DNA from: Bacillus sp. Cs-700
GTDB lineage: Bacteria; Bacillota; Bacilli; Bacillales; Guptibacillaceae
Direction of reading: 5' to 3'
Assembly (NCBI RefSeq): GCF_011082085.1
Contig: NZ_CP041063.1
Coordinates: 682,001-746,000, forward strand
Length of the DNA stretch: 64,000 nt
Part shown: piece by piece, positions 52,951 to 61,069 of the stretch
Numbering within the stretch: position 1 is the stretch's first letter
Layout of the letters: the number at the start of each line of letters is the position of its first letter
Translations under genes and position numbers: made by a program
The notes under the pieces: model-generated
Told to the model about the DNA's origin: nothing
Seen by the model: the letters and a program-made list of their open reading frames with translations, nothing else
The model's database searches: none

Positions 52951-54221
52951 AAAAGGTGTCCTCCTACGACCAGCCTCACGCCTCCTTTAATCACAGTGTC
53001 TACATGATTCATTCCATATTGATAGGAAAGAGTAAGGTAATTAGGTACATCAAATATTGTAATGTCCGCTTTTTTACCAGTTTCAAGACTCCCTGTAGTA
53101 TCCGCACAGCCAACCGCATGTGCAGCATTAATGGTTGTCGCAGTTAGTACCTCTTCAGGTGTCATCCCCATTTTCAAGCATCCAAGATTCATGATAAAAG
53201 GTAGAGAGAGTGTAGGAGATGAACCAGGATTTGCATCCGTAGATAGTGCAACACCTACTCCAGCATCTATCATCTTTCTTGCTTGAGCAAAATCAGCCAT
53301 TAGGAAAAACGCTGTACCCGGAAGTAGTACTCCCATCACGCCAGCTTCAGCCATAGCCTTTATACCCTGATCTGATGCTCTTAGAAGATGATCAGCCGAA
53401 ATAGCCCCAACAGAAGCCGCTAACTCTGCTCCTGCATAAGGTTCAATCTCATCAGCGTGAATTTTAGGAATAAGTCCGTAATCTTTACCAGCTTCTAGTA
53501 TGCGTTTAGATTGATCAGGGGTGAAAACGCCACGTTCACAAAAAACGTCATTAAACGTTGCCAGCTTCCGATTGGCTACTTCTGGAATCATTTCGGAAAT
53601 CACTTTCGATACAAACGTTTCAGGGTTACTCTTTTCTGATAAAGGAATTGCATGAGCACCCATAAACGTAGAAATTACATCAATCGGATGAGATTCATGT
53701 AGTTGTTTCGCAACTTCTAATTGTTTTAGTTCATGTTCTAACGTGAGACCGTAACCGCTTTTCGCTTCTACTGTTGTCACTCCGTGCAATAAAAATTGAT
53801 TCAGACGTTTTCTCGACTGTTCGAACAATTTTTCATAACTTGCTTTTTGTGTCGCACGCGTAGTGGCATGAATGCCGCCACCAGCTTCCATAATTTCCAT
53901 ATATGTTTTCCCTTGTAACCGCATCGCGTACTCATTTTCTCTTGTTCCAGCATGCACTAGATGCGTATGGGGATCGATTAACCCTGGAGCTACCACTTTC
54001 CCCGAGGCATCAATTTGCTCTGTAAGTGCCAATGAATCTTTGTATTTCGCTATCATTTCGTTTGATGCTCCAACTTCAACAATGATTCCATCTTCTATAT
54101 AGACAGCGCCATTTTCAATTAGTCCTATTTGCGACATTTTCTCTTTTATTGCTGGACGATCCGAGTATCCTGACATTGTAATCAGCTGTGCAGCATTTTT
54201 GATTAATAATCGTGCCGTCAT
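52947..54221 (-). CDS. hutI: Imidazolonepropionase
   Basis: A 424-residue amidohydrolase that opens 4-imidazolone-5-propionate to formimidoylglutamate. The metal motif DPHTHLVHAGTREN is at about residues 79-92; further ligands are in IHADE (near 252) and LSTDANPGSS (near 325). GGAGG precedes the ATG by seven bases. It lies between hutU and hutG, with 13 bases to the hutU end. Confidence 0.94.
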   Translation of the reverse strand: MTARLLIKNAAQLITMSGYSDRPAIKEKMSQIGLIENGAVYIEDGIIVEVGASNEMIAKYKDSLALTEQIDASGKVVAPGLIDPHTHLVHAGTRENEYAMRLQGKTYMEIMEAGGGIHATTRATQKASYEKLFEQSRKRLNQFLLHGVTTVEAKSGYGLTLEHELKQLEVAKQLHESHPIDVISTFMGAHAIPLSEKSNPETFVSKVISEMIPEVANRKLATFNDVFCERGVFTPDQSKRILEAGKDYGLIPKIHADEIEPYAGAELAASVGAISADHLLRASDQGIKAMAEAGVMGVLLPGTAFFLMADFAQARKMIDAGVGVALSTDANPGSSPTLSLPFIMNLGCLKMGMTPEEVLTATTINAAHAVGCADTTGSLETGKKADITIFDVPNYLTLSYQYGMNHVDTVIKGGVRLVVGGHLL

Positions 54222-54234
54222 ATCACTCTACCTC

Positions 54235-55902
54235 CTATTTCTTTCGTAGCATCGGAACATGAATGCCTTTCTCCTCTGCCGTTTTCTTCGCTAAATCATA
54301 GCCTGCGTCAACATGACGAACAACACCCATTCCAGGATCTGTTGTTAAAACCCGTTCAATACGCTGTTCCGCCTCTTTCGTACCGTCTGCCACTATAACC
54401 ATACCTGCGTGGAGCGAATAGCCCATGCCAACACCACCGCCATGGTGGACGCTAACCCAACTTGCTCCACCAACACTATTAATCATTGCATTTAAAATCG
54501 GCCAGTCAGCAACTGCATCGCTTCCATCTTTCATTGCTTCGGTCTCTCGGTTCGGCGAAGCGACCGAGCCAGAGTCAAGGTGGTCACGCCCAATCACAAT
54601 CGGAGCACTTAATTCCCCGTTTGCCACCATGTTATTAATGATTTTCCCAAACTTTGCTCGTTCTCCATACCCAAGCCAACAAATACGAGAAGGAAGTCCT
54701 TGAAAACTAATTTTCTCGCGCGCCATACGAATCCAATGACAAAGGTGTTCGTTGTCACTAAACTCGTTTAAAATTACTTCATCTGTTTTATAAATATCTT
54801 TTGGGTCTCCAGACAGAGCTACCCAACGAAAAGGGCCCTTCCCTTCGCAAAACTGCGGTCGGATATAAGCTGGTACAAATCCAGGAAAATCGAATGCACG
54901 TTGAACGCCTTCATCTTTAGCAACTTGACGAATATTATTCCCGTAATCGAATGTGACGGCTCCTTGCTTTTGCATCTCAAGCATTGCTTCTACGTGTATG
55001 GCGATACTTTGTTTTGCTAGTTTACTATACTGATCTGGACTCTCTTTACGAAGTTTCCCTGCTGCTTTTATATTTAAGTTAATAGGGTAATAACCGTTTA
55101 AAGGGTCGTGAGCAGAAGTTTGATCAGTTAAAACGTCAGGAATAAATTTATGATCGATCATCTTTGGTAACATTTCTGCTGCATTACCAAGCAAACCAAT
55201 GGAAAGAGCTTCACCTTTATTTCGGGCTTTCTTAGCCATTTCAATCGCTTCCTCAGGACTAGCGGTTGATGTATCAAGATAGTTAGTATCGATTCGTCGT
55301 TGAATCCGTTTTGGATCCATTTCTATTGCAATACAGACGCCTCCGTTAAGAGTGACGGCGAGTGGTTGCGCCCCGCCCATCCCTCCTAAGCCTGCTGTTA
55401 ACGTAATCGTGTTCCTTAAACTACCATTAAAATGCTGCTTCCCACATTCAGCAAAGGTTTCATACGTTCCCTGTACAATCCCTTGACTGCCAATGTAAAT
55501 CCAGCTCCCAGCTGTCATTTGTCCATACATCATCAACCCTTTTCGGTCGAGTTCATGAAAGTGGTCCCAATTTGCCCAGGCAGGCACCAAATTTGAATTA
55601 GCCATCAGCACTTTAGGTGCATCCTTGTGAGTCTTAAAAACAGCTACTGGCTTCCCAGATTGGATCAATAGCGTTTCATCATTCTCCAGTTCCTTCAATG
55701 AGCGAACAATCGCTTCATAGCACTCCCAATTCCGCGCCGCTTTCCCGATTCCACCGTAGACTACGAGATCCTCTGGATTCTCAGCGACATCAGGATGCAA
55801 ATTATTACTGAGCATTCGTAAAGCAGCTTCCTGAATCCATCCTTTCGTGTGGAGAACTGTGCCTCGATACTGCTCTACTTTGGTTGCTTTTGTATCCGCC
55901 AT
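54235..55902 (-). CDS. hutU: Urocanate hydratase
   Basis: A 555-residue urocanase that uses tightly bound NAD to hydrate urocanate to imidazolonepropionate. The signature [16 protein letters not shown] (active-site Cys) lies near residue 400, and [23 protein letters not shown] near 130. The ATG at 55902 follows AAGGGTG by six bases; a longer in-frame extension to 56031 has no ribosome site. It is the first gene of hutUIG, not the third as in B. subtilis. Confidence 0.95.
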   Translation of the reverse strand: MADTKATKVEQYRGTVLHTKGWIQEAALRMLSNNLHPDVAENPEDLVVYGGIGKAARNWECYEAIVRSLKELENDETLLIQSGKPVAVFKTHKDAPKVLMANSNLVPAWANWDHFHELDRKGLMMYGQMTAGSWIYIGSQGIVQGTYETFAECGKQHFNGSLRNTITLTAGLGGMGGAQPLAVTLNGGVCIAIEMDPKRIQRRIDTNYLDTSTASPEEAIEMAKKARNKGEALSIGLLGNAAEMLPKMIDHKFIPDVLTDQTSAHDPLNGYYPINLNIKAAGKLRKESPDQYSKLAKQSIAIHVEAMLEMQKQGAVTFDYGNNIRQVAKDEGVQRAFDFPGFVPAYIRPQFCEGKGPFRWVALSGDPKDIYKTDEVILNEFSDNEHLCHWIRMAREKISFQGLPSRICWLGYGERAKFGKIINNMVANGELSAPIVIGRDHLDSGSVASPNRETEAMKDGSDAVADWPILNAMINSVGGASWVSVHHGGGVGMGYSLHAGMVIVADGTKEAEQRIERVLTTDPGMGVVRHVDAGYDLAKKTAEEKGIHVPMLRKK

Positions 55903-56299
55903 CTTCGTCACCCTTTCAGAATCATTTCCTAATAAAAGCGTAGCATCTGATACAGAAATGATATAGATAACCAGATTTTGATTAATAGGAAATACTTTAT
56001 AAACAAGAAGACCATTTCGATAAACAACCAATAATTTATAGTATTTTTTTTAGAAAAGTTAATTAAACTATCTATCCCTTATGATTTAAGCTAGCGAATC
56101 ATGGGTAATGTTCATAAGTAATCTTTAAAGGAAAAAACATACTCTATGTAAGCTCATGTCCTGATTAAAATGCGATGATTTTCTCAAACAGCGATCCTTA
56201 GATACATTCATAGAAAATTTGGTGTTAATTATGATGGAATAATGGGAAGAGTATAGATGGTTGCATGATGAAGTTTAGAATTAAAAGGAGTGGAAAAAC
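55903..56299. other. Divergent intergenic region, hutU and aldolase promoters
   Basis: About 400 AT-rich bases between divergent genes. It must hold promoters for hutU (minus) and the aldolase (plus). TATGAT at about 56231-56236 may be a -10 for the aldolase, with a poor -35. No perfect cre, CodY box or NAG-repeat array is visible here; one cre-like stretch near 55934 has three mismatches and I do not call it. Confidence 0.4.
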
Positions 56300-57190
56300 A
56301 TGAACAACAGTCAATTCGACAAAATCAAGAACGGAACAGGATTTATTGCAGCGCTTGACCAGAGTGGTGGAAGCACACCTAAGGCTCTTGCAGAATACGG
56401 TGTTCCTGAAGATTCCTACTCTAACGAAGAGGAAATGTTTGATCGTGTCCATCAGATGAGAACAAGAATCATTACTTCACCTGCTTTCAGTGGAGAGAAA
56501 ATTCTTGGCGCTATCCTATTTGAACAAACGATGGATCGTGAAATTGAAGGCAAGTATACAGCTGACTATCTTGCAGATAAGGGGATTGTTCCTTTCCTAA
56601 AAGTAGACAAAGGACTAGCTGATCAAGAAAATGGCGTTCAGCTTATGAAACCAATTCATGATTTAGATGAAACGCTTGGTCGGGCAAGTGAACGTAAAAT
56701 TTTCGGTACAAAAATGCGCTCGGTTATTCATGAGCCAAATGAAAGTAGTATCAAGGCTGTTGTAGAGCAGCAATTTGATATCGGTAAGCGAATACTTGCT
56801 GCTGATCTTATGCCAATTATTGAACCGGAAGTAAACATTCACAGTGAAGACAAAGAGAAATCAGAAGAAATTTTACGCGAGGAAATCCTAAAACAGCTTA
56901 ATGATTTGTCAGAAGATCAAAATGTGATGCTTAAACTTTCGATTCCTACCAGAGCGAATGCGTATAAACAATTAATTGAGCATCCTCGTGTGTTGCGCGT
57001 TGTTGCGCTATCAGGTGGGTATTCACGTGAGGAAGCGAACGAAAAGTTAAAAGAAAACGATGGTCTTATTGCAAGCTTCTCTAGAGCGCTTGCTGCTGAT
57101 TTAAATGCAAATCAGTCTCAACAAGAATTTAACGATGCTTTACAGAGCGCAGTGGACTCTATTTACGACGCTTCCGTAAATAAAAAATAA
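56300..57190 (+). CDS. fda: Class I fructose-bisphosphate aldolase
   Basis: A 296-residue Schiff-base aldolase of the bacterial type found in Staphylococcus. It splits fructose 1,6-bisphosphate into two triose phosphates. The Schiff-base lysine is Lys212 in [25 protein letters not shown] (14-30) and [11 protein letters not shown] (near 244) bind phosphate. AAGGAG lies ten bases before the ATG. It is monocistronic, with its own terminator. The long gap to hutU shows it is independent of the hut locus. Confidence 0.94.
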   Translation: MNNSQFDKIKNGTGFIAALDQSGGSTPKALAEYGVPEDSYSNEEEMFDRVHQMRTRIITSPAFSGEKILGAILFEQTMDREIEGKYTADYLADKGIVPFLKVDKGLADQENGVQLMKPIHDLDETLGRASERKIFGTKMRSVIHEPNESSIKAVVEQQFDIGKRILAADLMPIIEPEVNIHSEDKEKSEEILREEILKQLNDLSEDQNVMLKLSIPTRANAYKQLIEHPRVLRVVALSGGYSREEANEKLKENDGLIASFSRALAADLNANQSQQEFNDALQSAVDSIYDASVNKK

Positions 57191-57202
57191 TATGCGCTAA
57201 AT

Positions 57203-57242
57203 GGAATGGGTGAGGATACAACAAGGTATCCTCACCCATTCT
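57203..57242. terminator. Hairpin terminator after the aldolase
   Basis: GAATGGGTGAGGATAC (57204-57219) and its exact complement (57226-57241) form a 16-bp stem. The T-tract is poor on both strands, but the position between convergent genes suggests termination in both directions. Confidence 0.75.
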
Positions 57243-57248
57243 TCATAT

Positions 57249-58712
57249 TCACATGCCCTCTTTTCGATAATCACCCGGTGTTTTACCAGTGGATTCTTTA
57301 AAAACCCGGCTAAAGTAATTCGGGCTCTTGAAACCTACATGACTTGCAATGGACTGAATGGATTCTTTTGTTGAAGTGAGAAGCTCTTTGGCTTTGTAAA
57401 TACGTGTCGAACTTAGTATTTCACGAAACGATTGACCGTAATTTTGGGTTAATGTGTGACTTAAGTATGCTGGATTACGAAGCACATGATCCGCTACTTC
57501 ATTTAAGGTAAGAGCGGGATCATGATAATGATCATCAATGTATGTTAAGGTTTCTTCAATGATATTTCTTTTTAAAGTAGGACGAGAGTCAACTGAATTC
57601 TGTAGAAGATTCGTAAGAAATAGGATCAAATCTTGAACGATGCGATAAAGTATAGGACTGTATAAAATCGATTCAAATACCTCTTTGTATAAGGCTTCAT
57701 TTCGATTATCGGTCATCCCTTTACGAATCATAAATCGTCTGATTTGAGCAAGGATACTCGTTAAACGCGTTCGCAAAAGACCTGGCTCTGGATAAGGAGA
57801 TTCCATGCCATAAAAGTGCTCGTACATCCAATTTTTCAATTCTTCGATTCGACTTTCCTCAAGCATATAAACCCAATGACGCTGTTCTGTTAACGTTAGA
57901 AAAGGGTCGATATCATGCCACTCCTCGTCTTGATTGGAATGAAGAACTTGTTGATAGCCAGTAAAAAAAGATATTTCCATCACCTTTCGTAATTTCATAT
58001 AAATTTGATGCAAGGAATGGTCGGTCATTCCTTGATGCACTGCAATGACAATAGACTCTCCATTCATCTGTTCCCATTCACGTAAAAACCGCTGCGCCTG
58101 ATGAATAGGTTCATGTATCAGTTGGTCAAAAACAATGACAATTCGATCCGTTGTTGAGAAAACAAGTGGCGTAGATGAAAAGTTAAACTGATCAATAAAT
58201 TGGCGTAACTCACTGAGAAAGATTCTTTCCTCCGTTTTCATTAAGTAAACTGGAGCACAATAAGCCAATTGATCATCAATAAACAAGGATTTATACCAAA
58301 GGGTTTGGTGTGACTTTTCCCCTTTCTCTCTCCTTTTAAAATCCGCAACATTCCGAAAGGCTTTCTGTAAAGCGGTTTTTATTTCCAAAGGTGATAGCGG
58401 TTTCACGATCAAGTCTAATGCGCCGATTTCAATCGCTTCTGTGGCTTTTTCAAAAGTTGGCTCGGCTGTTATTGCAATCACTTCTGTAGTATAACGATCA
58501 ATAAACGTTTTCATAAGATTCCATTTATCACGTGGAATCATGTCTAATTCAATGAAAAGGATGTCAGGTAATTCTTTTTCTAATACCATCATAACCTCTG
58601 TCAACTGATTAACCGTTTCCACTGATGAGATAGGAAATGAATACTTTGAGATTAACCATTTCAATCCGATTAACTCCTGGGAATCACGATCTCCAACCAC
58701 TAGTTTGTACAT
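57249..58712 (-). CDS. AraC-type regulator with an altered receiver domain
   Basis: A 487-residue YesN-like response regulator. Residues 1-125 are a receiver domain: acidic Asp8 and Asp10, Thr82, and Lys104 in IVKPLSP. The usual phospho-acceptor Asp is Glu55 (PDILFIELDMIP), so it may not be phosphorylated in the normal way. Residues about 385-487 are the AraC DNA-binding domain: TLNEVADHVLRNPAYLSHTLTQNYGQSFREIL and IQSIASHVGFKSPNYFSRVFKESTGKTPGDYR. The middle is a variable helical region. No histidine kinase gene lies next to it. AGGGG precedes the ATG. Confidence 0.87.
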   Translation of the reverse strand: MYKLVVGDRDSQELIGLKWLISKYSFPISSVETVNQLTEVMMVLEKELPDILFIELDMIPRDKWNLMKTFIDRYTTEVIAITAEPTFEKATEAIEIGALDLIVKPLSPLEIKTALQKAFRNVADFKRREKGEKSHQTLWYKSLFIDDQLAYCAPVYLMKTEERIFLSELRQFIDQFNFSSTPLVFSTTDRIVIVFDQLIHEPIHQAQRFLREWEQMNGESIVIAVHQGMTDHSLHQIYMKLRKVMEISFFTGYQQVLHSNQDEEWHDIDPFLTLTEQRHWVYMLEESRIEELKNWMYEHFYGMESPYPEPGLLRTRLTSILAQIRRFMIRKGMTDNRNEALYKEVFESILYSPILYRIVQDLILFLTNLLQNSVDSRPTLKRNIIEETLTYIDDHYHDPALTLNEVADHVLRNPAYLSHTLTQNYGQSFREILSSTRIYKAKELLTSTKESIQSIASHVGFKSPNYFSRVFKESTGKTPGDYRKEGM

Positions 58713-58856
58713 AAGTCATTTGCCCCTGCTTCCTTATTCCATTTTCGTTCACGCAGAAGAGATTCATTAGTTTCCTCCTCTATCCACTTTTATTTTGTCA
58801 AAACAGATAAGAAACCTCAACATTTTTTCTTCCGTTCATTTACGTACATAAACAAA

Positions 58857-58892
58857 AAAAGGACTTGCTTTGCAGCAATGATCCTTATCTCG
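58857..58892 (-). terminator. Terminator of paralogue 1
   Basis: On the minus strand AGGA...TTGCT-GCAA-AGCAA...TCCT is followed by seven T residues. Confidence 0.75.
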
Positions 58893-59441
58893 TTAGCGAG
58901 CCTTCTCTCCATTACCAAGTACAGCTGTAACGCCCCAAACCTTATCGTATGCCCCATATCCATTTAATCCAATATCGAGGTCATGGAAATAACGATGAAG
59001 TTTTTGAACATCTCCTGTAGTACCATGTTCAATATAGTGTAAGGCAATGAGTTTAATGTCCTGTAGGTCTTGATTGAGCTTTCCTTTTTCCTCTTTCGAA
59101 TAAACATTAACGACTGACACGATTTCAATCGCTTTGTCAGTTTGATCTGCATGATTGAGCTTTGATATTTCACCAAATCCAGTCGTTTGATTGTAAAACG
59201 CATGTGTTGAAGCAACAAAAGCATTCACATTGTCATATGTGAGATCATTCGAAAGTGCTGACGCAATTTGTTCAATATCCTCTTCCCCGTAATCTGGTCG
59301 ATCCTCTTTAGGAGGAGCAATCCATTCTTTACTCACAGAGAGTGCGCGCTCGTTAACCGAGAAAAGGACATAGATGGTAATGGCCAGACTCGCTATCGTC
59401 GCGAGACAAAGCAAAACGAATTTTGCTTTGGTAGTAATCAA
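58893..59441 (-). CDS. Membrane-anchored protein, paralogue 1 (HAFYNxTTGxG family)
   Basis: A 182-residue protein. It starts at TTG 59441, seven bases after GGAGG; no ATG fits. Residues about 5-26 are one hydrophobic helix, the rest an outer domain. HAFYNQTTGFGEI, LHRYFHDLDIGLNGYGAYDKVWGVTAVLG are shared with the gene at 59556. I do not recognise the family. A hairpin separates it from its paralogue. An extracytoplasmic role with the sister protein is likely, for example as partners or as two isoforms. Confidence 0.75.
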   Translation of the reverse strand: MITTKAKFVLLCLATIASLAITIYVLFSVNERALSVSKEWIAPPKEDRPDYGEEDIEQIASALSNDLTYDNVNAFVASTHAFYNQTTGFGEISKLNHADQTDKAIEIVSVVNVYSKEEKGKLNQDLQDIKLIALHYIEHGTTGDVQKLHRYFHDLDIGLNGYGAYDKVWGVTAVLGNGEKAR

Positions 59442-59487
59442 AACATCGCCTCCCCTCTTATATTGAAAGAAACGTTGTCTTAACGGC

Positions 59488-59528
59488 ACAAAAGCGATAT
59501 CTCATCTCTGATTGATATCGCTTTTGTT
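59488..59528 (-). terminator. Hairpin between the two paralogues
   Basis: ACAAAAGCGATATC (59488-59501) and GATATCGCTTTTGT (59514-59527) are exact complements. On the minus strand it lies between the stop of paralogue 2 and the start of paralogue 1 and could end or attenuate transcription. Confidence 0.75.
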
Positions 59529-59555
59529 TATAAGGAATCAGAGAAGCTCCTCATC

Positions 59556-60044
59556 TTAATGATCCCCTAAGGTTTCGGTTAATCCAAACGTATCCTCATG
59601 ATCATAGTTGTTCAGCGCTTTGTCGAGATCATGAAAGTACCGATGTAGTGCTCTAACCTCAGTTGTTGTAAGGGTTTGGCTAGAAAGTTCCTTTATGGAC
59701 ATTAAGTCTTTTTTTAGATCTTCATGAGCTACCCCGTTATCTAAAAATACATCAATATAGGCTACGGCAGCAGTGGCTTGACGCTCCTGTGCTTCTAGAT
59801 CCATAGGACGGTCAATCATCCCGTAGCCCGTTGTTCGATTGTAAAAAGCATGAAAATCCGCAACGAATTCTTCTACTTGCTCGTATTCTGCTGGAAAAGA
59901 AGCGCCAGATATTTGATAATCATTCTCCTCAACCTTTGTCCCATTTACCTCGGTGTGAAGCGAAAAAATGTAAATATAGAGAGCCGCGAATGTTGCAGCA
60001 ACGAGGAGACTGATTATGGAAAACATCATTTTCGCTTGATCCAT
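59556..60044 (-). CDS. Membrane-anchored protein, paralogue 2 (HAFYNxTTGxG family)
   Basis: A 162-residue protein from ATG 60044 (GGGGGAA seven bases upstream; a longer frame to 60059 has the ribosome site inside it). Residues about 7-27 (MFSIISLLVAATFAALYIYIF) are the helix. DFHAFYNRTTGYGMIDRP, LHRYFHDLDKALNNYDHEDTFGLTETLGD align with paralogue 1, about half identical in these segments. No family name is known to me. It begins 41 bases after a MerR-like regulator gene ends, so it may share its transcript. Confidence 0.75.
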   Translation of the reverse strand: MDQAKMMFSIISLLVAATFAALYIYIFSLHTEVNGTKVEENDYQISGASFPAEYEQVEEFVADFHAFYNRTTGYGMIDRPMDLEAQERQATAAVAYIDVFLDNGVAHEDLKKDLMSIKELSSQTLTTTEVRALHRYFHDLDKALNNYDHEDTFGLTETLGDH

Positions 60045-60084
60045 TTCATCTTCCCCCATTCGAATTTCTCTCTACTCTAATGCT

Positions 60085-60777
60085 TTATTTAGCAAAACCG
60101 AAAATATTTTTGATTTTTGTAACGCCCCACTTCGGATCATGTGCTCTGCTCTCGTCCCGGAAACGATCCTGCACAACCGCCATTAGTCTTTCTTCTCGCG
60201 CCGACATCTGTTCATCAGCAATTTGTCTTTCTTTTGTTACTTCAAATTGATAGAATTCACGTTCGTCGACTGAAACATCAGCTAAGTGATCGATTTTCTT
60301 ACCAATTGCATTTAACTCCATTTGGTTAATGGAAGCGTGAGCGTCTGAAGCAGTGGCGATTTCTTCATGAACAATTTCATGAACTTGATGAACGATATCT
60401 TTTTCCAAGCGCTTAACGGTTTCATCCATATTAAGAAGTTTTTTTACTTCTTCCGATTCAACAAAAGAAACAATTTTGGACAAGGAAGTCTGAATATCTA
60501 CCTGCTCAATGGGCTCGCTAGGCGGCGTTTTTTCTGCTTCCTTTCCCTGTAGTTCTAACGTATTGATAATGACTTCATCAGCAGCATGACTTTCTTTCAT
60601 GTTTTTAATTAATTGAAGGACTTCAATGTCACCAATTGTATACGTACGGGCATTGTTTTCATCACGTGGAATCGTTAGAAATGGCGCAAACTGCTCTTCC
60701 CATAATTTCAATGTATGACGAGACACATTCAACATGGAAGCCACCCTGGAAATCATCATTGTATTATTCATCTTCAT
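60085..60777 (-). CDS. MerR-like HTH protein
   Basis: A 230-residue protein. Residues about 5-65 (MMISRVASMLNVSRHTLKLWEEQF ... RTYTIGDIEVLQLIKNMKE) form a MerR-type winged helix. The middle is an acidic, mostly helical region with coiled-coil character (about 85-200); the C-terminus is basic (KWGVTKIKNIFGFAK). It resembles chromosome-anchoring RacA/DUF3967-type proteins more than metal-sensing MerR proteins: the metal-binding cysteines are missing. GGGGAGG lies four to five bases before the ATG at 60777. Confidence 0.72.
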   Translation of the reverse strand: MKMNNTMMISRVASMLNVSRHTLKLWEEQFAPFLTIPRDENNARTYTIGDIEVLQLIKNMKESHAADEVIINTLELQGKEAEKTPPSEPIEQVDIQTSLSKIVSFVESEEVKKLLNMDETVKRLEKDIVHQVHEIVHEEIATASDAHASINQMELNAIGKKIDHLADVSVDEREFYQFEVTKERQIADEQMSAREERLMAVVQDRFRDESRAHDPKWGVTKIKNIFGFAK

Positions 60778-61007
60778 CATTCCTCCCCGTTGATTTAATA
60801 AAGGTATTCCATGCCCATCTAACTATTTTCCTGCAAGATGACAAAGGTTCTTAAAAACAGTCAGAGACTCTCAGGAAATAGCGTTAATCTACAAAAGCGC
60901 TCGTTTGTTGTAATGTTTTGAAATGGATTATTCGCTTTTCTCGAATTATGACGTGATCTAATCTAGCAGGCTACTTTTGTCTGTTTTGACTCATTTCCAA
61001 ACAAAAA

Positions 61008-61021
61008 AGAAAGCGTTATCA
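61008..61021 (+). promoter_or_regulatory. cre-like site upstream of the acylase
   Basis: AGAAAGCGTTATCA matches the CcpA consensus TGWAARCGYTWNCW at 13 of 14 positions, the first base being different. It lies 49 bases ahead of the start codon at 61070. Confidence 0.55.
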
Positions 61022-61069
61022 TTACAAGTTATTATGGTAATATATAGTTAAAACGAAATGGGGGAAGTT

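Noticed and set aside
55934-55950. cre-like stretch upstream of hutU
   Set aside because: Three or more mismatches to the CcpA consensus; the perfect site lies before hutP instead.
57249-58712. Two-component system with an adjacent kinase
   Set aside because: No histidine kinase frame with H-box or ATPase motifs is found on either side.
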